Assembly (NCBI GenBank): GCA_019308625.1 | Contig: JAFDHU010000003.1 | Location: 1 to 29,381, forward strand | DNA from: Deltaproteobacteria bacterium | GTDB taxonomy: Bacteria; Desulfobacterota; Desulfobaccia; Desulfobaccales; 0-14-0-80-60-11 | Length of the DNA: 29,381 nt | Direction: 5' to 3' | Shown: in pieces, positions 23,184 to 29,381 of the stretch | How the letters are laid out: each line of letters opens with the position of its first letter | Position numbering within the stretch: the stretch's first letter is position 1 | Position numbers and translations under genes: made by a program | Notes under the pieces: generated by a model | What the model was told of the DNA's origin: nothing | Seen by the model: only the letters and a program-made list of their open reading frames with translations | The model's database searches: none

Positions 23184-23855
23184 TCAGCTCAGCAGCACCG
23201 CAATAACCCCACTCAGAAAAATGGCGTCAAAGGTACCGGCGCCGCCGATAGAAGCCACCGGCGCCCCCAACCGGGAAATTTCCTTGAGCTTCATGAGGTC
23301 AGCGCCGATGAGGGTGCCCATGGTGCTGGCGATATAAGCGCTGGGCGCCCGCAACTCCGGCGGGCACAAAAGATAGGCCCCCAGCGCGGCCAGGAGTGGC
23401 GGCACCAGCCCAGGCACCGCAATGCCCAAGCCCTTCACCGGCTTGGCCAGGCGGTTCATCGCCAGGATGACCACACCCAGAGTAATCAAGATACCCAGAC
23501 ATAATTCCATTTTCAATAGCAGATAGGCGGAAATCCCGATGGGAATCAAGGCGCCCCCGACGTTGACTGCCAGCACTGTCTGGTGGCGGGTAGTCATCCG
23601 GGGCAGGCGCACCCGCATGCCGAAGTAGTTAATGACCGGCTCGGTCACCACCTCCCGGCTCTCCATGGTATAGATGGGGATATTGACCAGGCTGCCTACC
23701 AGAGTGAGGATGAGAAGCCAGAAAATCATGGAGGGTGAGAGGCCCAGCCGGATAAAAGCCTCGCCGATCAAGCCCACCAGCAAAAAGGGCAAAAGAAAGA
23801 CGGCCAATAAGAAAAAGGCCAGCATCAGAAGAAAAACCAGCGGCGGAAAAATCAT
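23184..23855 (-). CDS. DUF1614 family integral membrane protein
   Basis: 223 residues with six or so hydrophobic helices. DUF1614 features as I recall them are the N-terminal FFLLAVFLLPFLLVGLIGEAF, the VNIPIYTMESRE loop, VNVGGALIPIGISAYLL and the C-terminal signature ASIGGAGTFDAIFLSGVIAVLL. The start is an ATG at 23855 after GAGGGC. The family is common in anaerobes and archaea and has no assigned function. First gene of a minus-strand row with the BamE-like gene, folC and the kinase relic. The 112 bases upstream, towards the sigma-54 activator, contain T-rich repeats of TTTTTTCGCC but no clear promoter. Confidence 0.88.
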   Translation of the reverse strand: MIFPPLVFLLMLAFFLLAVFLLPFLLVGLIGEAFIRLGLSPSMIFWLLILTLVGSLVNIPIYTMESREVVTEPVINYFGMRVRLPRMTTRHQTVLAVNVGGALIPIGISAYLLLKMELCLGILITLGVVILAMNRLAKPVKGLGIAVPGLVPPLLAALGAYLLCPPELRAPSAYIASTMGTLIGADLMKLKEISRLGAPVASIGGAGTFDAIFLSGVIAVLLS

Positions 23856-23967
23856 AAGCCCTCGCTAAAGGGAAGCGCCGGAGGGCAGAATTCCCTTTCT
23901 TTTATCTGATTCGGAGGTTTTTTCGCCTTTTTTTCGCCTTGGCGTGGCCCCATTTTCCCGGTCTGTC

Positions 23968-24912
23968 CTAAATCTCCAGGCCATAGGCCCGAATTTTCAG
24001 GTTGAGCTCATCCAGGGAGATGCCCAGCACTTCCGCAGCCTGCTGACGGTTTCTGGACATCTTTTCCAGGGTTCGCAGGATTAACTGTCGCTCCAACTCC
24101 ATCAGGGTGGGTTCTCCCGCCTCTTCCCCCGGCATCGCCACGGCACAGCTTTGCAGCGCCAGAGGGAGCTCCTTGAGGGTGAGGGTGTCGGTCTGGCACA
24201 TGATAACACCCCGCTCAATGACATTTTCCAGCTCCCTGATGTTGCCCGGCCAAGGGTAGTTGCGGAAGGCCTGCAGCACTTCCGGGGCTAGGGACTGCAC
24301 CGGCCGCCGGTGTTTGTCCCGGAAGCGGTGCAAAAAGAACTCGGCCAGTTGGGGCAGATCCTCCACCCGGTCCCGCAGGGGAGGCAGGGTGATGGGAAAA
24401 ACGTTCAGGCGGTAGTACAGGTCCTCCCGAAAGCGTCCGTCCCGCACCATGACTTCCAGGTCCCGGTTGGTGGCTGCAATGATGCGCACATCCGCCTTCA
24501 GGGTCCGGTTGCTGCCCAGAGGCTCAAATTCCCGAGTTTGCAGGACTCTGAGAATCTTGGCCTGCAGAGCCGGGGAAAACTCCCCGATTTCATCCAGAAA
24601 CAGGGTGCCCCGGTGAGCCAGCAGAAAGCGTCCGTCCTTTTTGCCGGTGGCCCCGGTGAAGGCCCCCCGCTCATGGCCGAAAAGTTCGCTCTCCAGGAGA
24701 TTCTCGGGAATAGCCGCACAGTTGACCACCACAAAAGGGCCACCCCGGCGGGGGCTGTTCAAGTGGATGGCCTGGGCCGCCAGCTCCTTGCCGGTGCCGG
24801 TTTCCCCCAGCAGCAGGACCGTGGCGTCGGAGGGGGCCACCAGTTCCATAAGATTGAGGGCCTCCCGCATGCGGGGGGAGGCGCCGCTGACCCCGGGAAA
24901 TCGGAAGCTCAC
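23968..24912 (-). CDS. Receiver-less sigma-54 transcription activator (AAA+ and HTH)
   Basis: 314 residues starting at a GTG (24912) that overlaps the upstream stop as GTGA, behind GGAGGGCTCAA. The protein is almost only an AAA+ sigma-54 domain followed by a Fis-type helix-turn-helix. Walker A is GETGTGKE (36-43), the sigma-54 contact loop is GAFTGA (83-88), Walker B is GTLFLDEIG (102-110), and sensor and arginine-finger regions are IIAATNRDLE and FREDLYYRLNVFPI. The HTH is at about 280-310 (NRQQAAEVLGISLDELNLKI). No N-terminal receiver, PAS, GAF or other sensor domain is present, as in PspF, so control must come from a partner. The coupled upstream gene is the obvious candidate. A target could be the fliK promoter, but nothing proves it. 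Confidence 0.93.
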   Translation of the reverse strand: MSFRFPGVSGASPRMREALNLMELVAPSDATVLLLGETGTGKELAAQAIHLNSPRRGGPFVVVNCAAIPENLLESELFGHERGAFTGATGKKDGRFLLAHRGTLFLDEIGEFSPALQAKILRVLQTREFEPLGSNRTLKADVRIIAATNRDLEVMVRDGRFREDLYYRLNVFPITLPPLRDRVEDLPQLAEFFLHRFRDKHRRPVQSLAPEVLQAFRNYPWPGNIRELENVIERGVIMCQTDTLTLKELPLALQSCAVAMPGEEAGEPTLMELERQLILRTLEKMSRNRQQAAEVLGISLDELNLKIRAYGLEI

Positions 24913-25574
24913 TTGAGCCCTCCCTCCCGCCGGCCCAAAGCGTGCACCACCCCGTGACACCGGCAGGCCGTGGCGATGAGCAAATGGCAGGGTGTTTCCT
25001 GCAAGACATCGGGCAGCTTCAATAGCTCCTCCGGGGGATAGCCCCCCACCCCCGGAGCCAGGGGACGGGAGATGACCACCCACACCTTATAGCCAGGCAG
25101 GGAGAGGGCCGCCAGGACCTCATACAACGCCGGGCTGAGGCTTTCCCCGCTTATGGGGCAGACATCCTCCGGCTCCGGGCAATCGTCCGGGCAAAGATGC
25201 CTGGCCCGACTCAGGTAAAGTTCTCCCTGAGAGCCGCGGATGGCCACCGGCGCCAGTTTTTCCAGCTCCTCGGGCACCTTGAGGCATTCCCACCCGCCAG
25301 CCTTTGGATTCCCCAGCAGGCTTAGCAGGGCTACATGTACCGGCACTGCGGGAATAACCCAGTCAAAGGAGGCGTAGCACGGCATCTCCTCCCTCAGAAA
25401 AGCCGAAACCTCGGCCTGGATTTTGATGACCCGGGCTTCGTTTCCGGGTACTCTGGCCAGGGCCTCCCGGCTTCGGTCTACCACGACGAAGCGGGCCGCC
25501 GGGTCCCGGGCTGCCAGGCGCTGTACCGCCAGCCGTCCGAACTTTCCGGCTCCCAAAATCAGATAAGACGCCAC
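24909..25574 (-). CDS. Cys-rich Rossmann-fold NAD(P)-binding protein, unknown function
   Basis: 221 residues from a GTG at 25574. The N-terminus is a dinucleotide-binding motif: YLILGAGKFGRLAVQRLAAR, with strand FVVVDRS ending in an acidic residue, similar to TrkA-N/saccharopine dehydrogenase folds. Beyond it are eight cysteines: Cys66, Cys97, the group HLCPDDCPEPEDVC (128, 132, 139), and CHLLIATACRCH (196, 204, 206 with His207). The spacing would suit a metal or Fe-S site or redox thiols. It begins five bases after the stop of the phosphodiester glycosidase-like gene and ends inside the start of the sigma-54 activator. I do not recognise a named family. A sensor role is inference from context. 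Confidence 0.8.
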   Translation of the reverse strand: MASYLILGAGKFGRLAVQRLAARDPAARFVVVDRSREALARVPGNEARVIKIQAEVSAFLREEMPCYASFDWVIPAVPVHVALLSLLGNPKAGGWECLKVPEELEKLAPVAIRGSQGELYLSRARHLCPDDCPEPEDVCPISGESLSPALYEVLAALSLPGYKVWVVISRPLAPGVGGYPPEELLKLPDVLQETPCHLLIATACRCHGVVHALGRREGGLK

Positions 25575-25578
25575 GCCG

Positions 25579-26418
25579 CTAATCCCTCCGGGGAAACACG
25601 CCGATCACCGTGGGCAACAAGAACTTCTGCTGATTCAGGAGGCCGGCCAGGCGTTTGGTCCACGAAGAGGGCGAAAAGTATTCAAAATTCTCGGTTTTGA
25701 TGTACATCTGGGCTTCGCTGCCACCATCCAGGTTAAGGGCACTGTCAATTTCAAAGGTGCTGGCCTTGAGAAATTGAGCCAAGTCATAAAGAGTGAAATA
25801 TTCGTGGCCGGTGTTGAAAATCAGGATGTTGCCGTTGCGATCGGCGCAGATCACCGTGCGATAGGCCTTCTTGCTGGTATTGTTTACCCGGATGCGGCCC
25901 TTGTAGTCCAGCAGCAGCGGGAAGGACTGCACTCCTTGTGTCCAGGGCAGTTTTTTGGGATTAATCCGGCCGAAGACCAAATCCAGGATGGTGGCCCGGG
26001 GCAGGTCCGGGGACATCCCTCGGGGTTCGGCTACAAACATGCCCCGCATGCGGCGGTTGTGCAAGGGCCCCAGGAGTTTGCCATCCGCCACCACCAAGCC
26101 CACGGGTTCGCCCCGGGGATTGAAATAGCTGGCGTTGAAAACCACCGGGGCCTGGATTTCCGTCTGCCAGGCGGTGATGCTGCGGGGCTTTTTGCTGTGG
26201 AACACCCGGAAGGCGTTGAAGGCCGGGTCCACCTTGACCACCGCCAGGGTCTCCACCTCTTCTCCGTGGCGAAAGACTTTGACCTCGGTGAAGATGAGAC
26301 CCCGCCCCAAAGTGTGCCATTGCGGCGGGGTGTGAGTCCATTCCTGGGTCCCGGCTGACAGGGGCGTGGCCAGGCAACACCCCCACCAGAGCAGCAAAAC
26401 GATTATTCGGGCGACCAC
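25579..26418 (-). CDS. Phosphodiester glycosidase (NAGPA/DUF2233) family protein
   Basis: 279 residues from a GTG at 26418 with AAGGAG five bases upstream. The signal peptide covers about residues 1-22. Family features are VVFNASYFNPRGEPVGLVVADGK, RTVICADRNGNI and the hallmark NLDGGSEAQMYIK near residue 229. Relatives include the human enzyme that uncovers mannose 6-phosphate and bacterial exported proteins of mostly unknown role, some tied to spore or cell-wall sugars. It is probably exported. First gene of the three-gene operon with the Rossmann protein and the sigma-54 activator. Full length as judged by the conserved ends. Confidence 0.88.
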   Translation of the reverse strand: MVARIIVLLLWWGCCLATPLSAGTQEWTHTPPQWHTLGRGLIFTEVKVFRHGEEVETLAVVKVDPAFNAFRVFHSKKPRSITAWQTEIQAPVVFNASYFNPRGEPVGLVVADGKLLGPLHNRRMRGMFVAEPRGMSPDLPRATILDLVFGRINPKKLPWTQGVQSFPLLLDYKGRIRVNNTSKKAYRTVICADRNGNILIFNTGHEYFTLYDLAQFLKASTFEIDSALNLDGGSEAQMYIKTENFEYFSPSSWTKRLAGLLNQQKFLLPTVIGVFPRRD

Positions 26419-26451
26419 CGCCTCTCCTTGCAGCCCGGCGAAATTTCAGCT

Positions 26452-26480
26452 ATTTTACCATTAAAGGGAGAATTCGTCCA
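26452..26480 (-). promoter_or_regulatory. Sigma-70 promoter of the three-gene operon at 26.4 kb
   Basis: On the minus strand TGGACG (26480-26475, four of six), a 17-base spacer and TAAAAT (26457-26452, five of six). Transcription would begin near 26445, about 27 bases before the GTG start of the phosphodiester glycosidase-like gene. Confidence 0.65.
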
Positions 26481-26549
26481 GCAAGCCAAAGGCAGAATGA
26501 GCCCTCCGGCGGCTGATGAAGCCCGTGGCGGCAGAAGTTGGTCCCATAT

Positions 26550-27358
26550 ATGAGATCTGCCTCAAGCGCCAATTCAGGAAGCTTCGGCTGCGCCAGATAT
26601 TTTCTGGCGGATGCCCACGCCCATCTGGATGAGCCGGAAATGCTGCCGGACCAGGAGGCTGTGCTGTCCCGGGCCCGGGAGCAGGGGGTGCAACTGATAA
26701 TCAACGTGGGCATCAGCCGGACAAATTGCCAGAAGGTGTTGCAAACTGCAACGAAATATCCAGAAGTGTTTGCCAGCATAGGGGTGCATCCGCACGGGGT
26801 CAAGGCCCTGCGCCCCCACGACTTGGGGGAGTTGGCGAAGCTGGCCGCCCATCCCAAGGTGGTGGCGGTGGGGGAAATCGGCCTGGACTTTTACCGGCGG
26901 CGTGCGGCCTCCAAAAACCGGTGGTCATCCATACTCGGGAAGCCACTAGTGCCACCTTGGAAATTCTGCGAGAATTCGGGCCTCGGCTGGCCGGCGGGGT
27001 CATGCACTGCTTCAGTGGCAGCCTGGATGAGGCCCACGCCTTTCTGGATTTGGGTTTTTTTCTTTCCTTTTCCGGAGTCATCACCTATCCCAAGGCGGAG
27101 CCGCTGCGGCAGGTGGCCAGGCGGCTCCCCCTGGACCGCCTGCTGGTGGAAACCGACTGCCCCTATCTGGCCCCCCAGCCGTGGCGCGGCAAACGCAACG
27201 AACCGGCCTATGTGGCTGCCACGGCCCGGGAGCTGGCCCGGCTGCACGGCCTCTCCCTGGAGGAGCTGGCTCATCACACCTGGAACAACACTCTCGCGGT
27301 CTTCGGGCTGAACAACAGATTGGCCGGGCGGGAGCAGCCAAGCGGGGTGTCAAGCTGA
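26550..27358 (+). pseudogene. tatD: TatD family metal-dependent deoxyribonuclease, frameshifted
   Basis: The first frame encodes the TatD start FLADAHAHLDEPEM, NVGISRTNCQKVL, SIGVHPHGVKAL and VGEIGLDFYRR. At about 26900-26910 the homology jumps to another frame, which continues LQKPVVIHTREATSATLEIL, GGVMHCFSGSLDEAHAF, SFSGVITYPKAEPL, LLVETDCPYLAPQPWRGKRNEP and the end. The family has about 20 further residues between these parts (the helix RxxFxxQLxLAxEL), so the change goes with a small deletion, not a single-base slip. The start is also unclear: the ATG at 26550 gives a long non-family leader, and TTG at 26538 is the only other option. TatD enzymes act on DNA ends or other phosphoesters. 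Real decay or assembly error. Confidence 0.82.
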
Positions 27359-27407
27359 CTTTACTGGATCGCACCGGCAGCCACAGCACCGGCCGAGTGG
27401 GGTGAAC

Positions 27408-28112
27408 ATGTCTGTTGCCGAGAATCTGTTTCTAGTCAAACAGCGCATCGCGGCTGCGGCCCGGCGGGTCGGACGGGATCCGGCGGAGGTGCGCCTGGTG
27501 GCAGTGAGCAAAACCGTACCCGTGGAGCGCCTCCGGGAGGCCGTGGCCGCGGGTCACCGCCTGTTCGGGGAAAACTATCTCCAGGAGGCCCTGCCCAAGA
27601 TTGCTGCTTTGGGAGGCGAGGTGAGCTGGCATTTCGTGGGGGCGCTCCAGACCAGAAAAGCCAAGGGGGTGGTGGGGGTCTTTGACCTGATTCACTCGGT
27701 GGATCGCCCCAAGCTGGCCCGGGCTCTGGAAAAGGCCGCCGCCCAACGGGGCCTGATTCAGAAAATCCTCATCCAGGTCAACCTGGCGGGGGAGGCCACC
27801 AAATCCGGGGTAGCCCCGGAAGAGGCCGAAGCTCTGCTCCGGGAGATCGCCCAACTGCCCCACCTTAAGGTGGTGGGCCTGATGACCATGCCCCCCTGGT
27901 TTGACGAGCCGGAGCGGGTGCGGCCGTATTTCCGGGCCTTGCGGGAGTTGAGAGACCATCTGCAAAAACTTGGCCTCACCGACGGCCCCCTGCCGGAGCT
28001 GTCCATGGGCATGACTGGCGATTTTGAGGCCGCGGTGGAAGAAGGCGCCACTCTGGTGCGGATAGGCACCGCGGTGTTCGGCCCGCGGCCCGACGCCTGC
28101 TTCCGGGCTTAA
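27408..28112 (+). CDS. YggS/PROSC family pyridoxal phosphate homeostasis protein
   Basis: 234 residues. The PLP-binding lysine is Lys35 in RLVAVSKTVPVERL, followed by LFGENYLQEALPK, WHFVGALQTRKAK, HSVDRPKLA, ILIQVNLAGEATKSG, GLMTMPP and the C-terminal LSMGMTGDFEAAVEEGATLVRIGTAVFG. The family binds PLP in an alanine-racemase-like barrel without known catalysis and keeps PLP levels balanced. The ATG at 27408 follows GGGGTGA; a GTG two codons earlier would bury that site. It lies 49 bases after the tatD relic and may have been translated with it. Confidence 0.95.
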   Translation: MSVAENLFLVKQRIAAAARRVGRDPAEVRLVAVSKTVPVERLREAVAAGHRLFGENYLQEALPKIAALGGEVSWHFVGALQTRKAKGVVGVFDLIHSVDRPKLARALEKAAAQRGLIQKILIQVNLAGEATKSGVAPEEAEALLREIAQLPHLKVVGLMTMPPWFDEPERVRPYFRALRELRDHLQKLGLTDGPLPELSMGMTGDFEAAVEEGATLVRIGTAVFGPRPDACFRA

Positions 28113-28142
28113 GACTTCCGGCGGCGATAGAGCCTTAAAATC

Positions 28143-29150
28143 ATGGCCAGGCAAAAGACGATGCCCTCCGGGGCCAGGGTCGGGCTGACTACCACCATTC
28201 CGGTTGAGGTGGTCCTAGCCGCGGGGCTCACCCCGGTGGACCTGAACAACATCTTCATTACTGCACCGGATCCCTGGGGGCTGGTCAGCGAGGCCGAGGC
28301 TGCCGGGCTGCCCCGCACCATCTGTGCTTGGGTCAAGGGGATTTACGCCACCCTGCAGCGGCAGCCAGATATTCAGGCGGTCATCGTGGCCTGCCAGGGC
28401 GACTGCTCCTTTACCCAGGCCCTGGGCGAAATCCTGGAGGCGGAAGGGCGGGAGGTCATTCATTTCAAATTTCCCTACCCCCGCAGCCGGAAACTTCTCA
28501 AACAGGAAATCGCGGCCCTGATGAAGCACCTGGGGGTCACCCCTGAAGAGGTGCGGCGGGTCCAGGAAGATCTGGCTCCTATCCGGCGGGACCTGAGGGA
28601 GCTGGACCGCCTTACCTGGGAAACCGGCCAGGTCTCGGGGCGGGAAAATTTTTGGTGGCTGGTGTCCAGCTCCGACTTCGCCTCAGATGTGGAGGCCTAT
28701 CGGAAAAAACTCACACAATTCCTGGAGGAGGTCCGGATACGCCCTCCGGTCCACCGTCCGGTGCGCCTGGGATTCATTGGTATTCCCCCTATCTTTACCG
28801 ACTTGTGGGATAACCTGGAGGAGTTGGGGGCCCAGGTGGTGTTCCATGAAATGCCCCGCCAGTTCAGCATGCCTTATGGCGATTTGGACCTGGTGGAACA
28901 GTATTACCGCTATACCTACCCCTACGACATTTCGGTCCGCTTGGCGGACCTGGCCGAAGCCGTAACCACCCGGCGCCTGACCGGCCTGGTGCACTACACC
29001 CAAAGCTTCTGCTTCCGTCAGATGTTTGACCAAACCATCCGGGAGCGCCTGGGGGTACCCGTCCTGACCATAGAAGGCGACCGCCCCACACCCCTGGACT
29101 CCCGCACCCGCATGCGCCTGGAGGCCTTTGTTGATGTTTTGCGGCCGTAA
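28143..29150 (+). CDS. 2-Hydroxyacyl-CoA dehydratase (HgdB-like) family protein, orphan
   Basis: 335 residues. The N-terminal RVGLTTTIPVEVVLAAGLTPVDL matches the start of HgdB/BcrB-type subunits (GxxxxxxPxExxxAAGxxP), except that the usual cysteine after the first Gly is absent. Candidate Fe-S ligands are Cys61 (RTICAWVKG), Cys84 and Cys88 (VACQGDCS) and Cys290 (HYTQSFCFRQ). The second half begins again with a Rossmann-like RLGFIGIPPIFTDLWDNLEELGA and ends with TIEGDRPTPLDSRTRMRLEAF, the family C-terminus. Known members need a partner subunit and an ATP-driven activase (HgdC type). Neither is seen in this window, so the reaction cannot be assigned. Two hairpins follow. Confidence 0.85.
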   Translation: MARQKTMPSGARVGLTTTIPVEVVLAAGLTPVDLNNIFITAPDPWGLVSEAEAAGLPRTICAWVKGIYATLQRQPDIQAVIVACQGDCSFTQALGEILEAEGREVIHFKFPYPRSRKLLKQEIAALMKHLGVTPEEVRRVQEDLAPIRRDLRELDRLTWETGQVSGRENFWWLVSSSDFASDVEAYRKKLTQFLEEVRIRPPVHRPVRLGFIGIPPIFTDLWDNLEELGAQVVFHEMPRQFSMPYGDLDLVEQYYRYTYPYDISVRLADLAEAVTTRRLTGLVHYTQSFCFRQMFDQTIRERLGVPVLTIEGDRPTPLDSRTRMRLEAFVDVLRP

Positions 29151-29158
29151 GGATTGGG

Positions 29159-29200
29159 CGGGGGGAGGGCCAGGGACCACAGGTCCCTGCCCTCCCCCCG
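29159..29200 (+). terminator. Long GC-rich hairpin after the HgdB-like gene
   Basis: Arms 29159-29178 and 29182-29200 pair over 19 bases with one bulged C and a three-base loop (ACA). It starts nine bases after the stop codon. As with the hairpin at 16343, one arm is purine-rich, and no T-tract follows. Confidence 0.65.
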
Positions 29201-29229
29201 TACCCCCCTCCCAACGCGTTTACCTGGAG

Positions 29230-29262
29230 TTGGAAGGCAGGGCTTCGAGCCCTGCCTTCCAA
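29230..29262. repeat. 15-bp perfect inverted repeat
   Basis: Arms 29230-29244 and 29248-29262 pair perfectly around the loop TCG; the sequence then reads AAGACTAAA. It is the second hairpin in the 147-base gap before the last gene and could be a further terminator or an mRNA end. Confidence 0.75.
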
Positions 29263-29297
29263 AGACTAAACAACCGTAAGGGGTTGGGGGAGGGAGT

Positions 29298-29381
29298 GTG
29301 GTCCGGCGCAAGTTGGACAGTCTGGAGTTCTATCGGCATTATCTATTCAGGGACAATGACCGCTTGGAGGTGTGTTGGGAC
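29298..29381 (+). CDS. Start of an unidentified protein gene, cut by the window edge
   Basis: A GTG at 29298 preceded by GGGGGAGGGAG opens a frame of 28 codons that runs off the window. The translation (VVRRKLDSLEFYRHYLF, then RDNDRLEVCWD) has mixed, protein-like composition with charged and aromatic residues. I do not recognise a family. It is on the same strand as the HgdB-like gene but separated from it by two hairpins. It does not look like the start of an HgdC-type activase, which would show a glycine-rich ATPase motif. Confidence 0.5.
   Translation, partial: MVRRKLDSLEFYRHYLFRDNDRLEVCWD

Noticed and set aside
23905..23941. T-rich repeats TTTTTTCGCC as terminator of the sigma-54 activator gene
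   Set aside because: On the minus strand the tract is A-rich and no strong stem precedes a T-run, so it does not behave as an intrinsic terminator.
1..29381. Insertion sequences, prophage, CRISPR array, additional rRNA or tRNA genes
   Set aside because: No transposase, integrase, capsid or cas-like protein was read. No regularly spaced repeats were found, and only one tRNA fold was found, not next to an integrase.

Overview
The window is a GC-rich bacterial chromosome segment with dense protein-coding genes, short intergenic gaps, one tRNA and no insertion sequences, phage genes or CRISPR array. The gene set is of Gram-negative, flagellated type: SurA-like chaperone, BamE-like protein, ECF sigma/anti-sigma operon, FlgE/FlgD/FliK, sigma-54 activator, prepilin peptidase, DUF1614, and a 2-hydroxyacyl-CoA dehydratase-like protein. 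Gene order and protein style suggest an anaerobic deltaproteobacterium (Desulfobacterota), perhaps near Desulfobacca or Syntrophobacter. This is inferred from general familiarity, not from a search.

Layout. (1) 1-3.1 kb, plus strand: C-terminus of Mfd, a SurA-like foldase and asparaginyl-tRNA synthetase. (2) 3.3-5.1 kb, plus: an envelope-stress type operon of ECF sigma factor, zinc-finger anti-sigma factor and Spy/CpxP-like periplasmic protein, closed by a hairpin. (3) 5.3-6.6 kb, plus: a small secreted protein, tRNA-Leu(CAA) with a good promoter, and a cysteine-rich methyltransferase-like protein. (4) 6.7-12.0 kb, minus: flavodoxin, aroF-aroB, a prepilin peptidase, and a phosphoesterase-GNAT pair. 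aroF has a near-consensus sigma-70 promoter and a leader of about 200 nt. (5) 12.1-16.4 kb: an RNB-family exoribonuclease (plus), purB (minus) and a SAM methyltransferase (plus). (6) 16.4-20.4 kb, minus: the hook operon fliK-flgD-flgE behind a canonical sigma-54 promoter. (7) 20.5-23.9 kb, minus: DUF1614, BamE-like, folC and a sugar/nucleoside kinase relic. (8) 24.0-26.4 kb, minus: a phosphodiester glycosidase-like protein, a cysteine-rich Rossmann protein and a receiver-less sigma-54 activator, with 4-nt spacing or overlap. (9) 26.5-29.4 kb, plus: a broken tatD, a YggS PLP protein, an orphan 2-hydroxyacyl-CoA dehydratase-like protein, and the first 28 codons of another gene.

Three observations stand out. 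First, a TGGCAC-N5-TTGC element upstream of fliK fixes the fliK start at 20325 and places the hook genes under sigma-54. Second, several otherwise ordinary genes between 20.8 and 26.9 kb (kinase, folC, tatD) appear to have lost internal segments relative to their families, two of them with a frame change; this is either real decay or an assembly problem. Third, the translationally coupled pair of a Cys-rich Rossmann protein and a sensor-less sigma-54 activator looks like a possible split sensor/activator. All calls come from reading the sequence; no database search was run.
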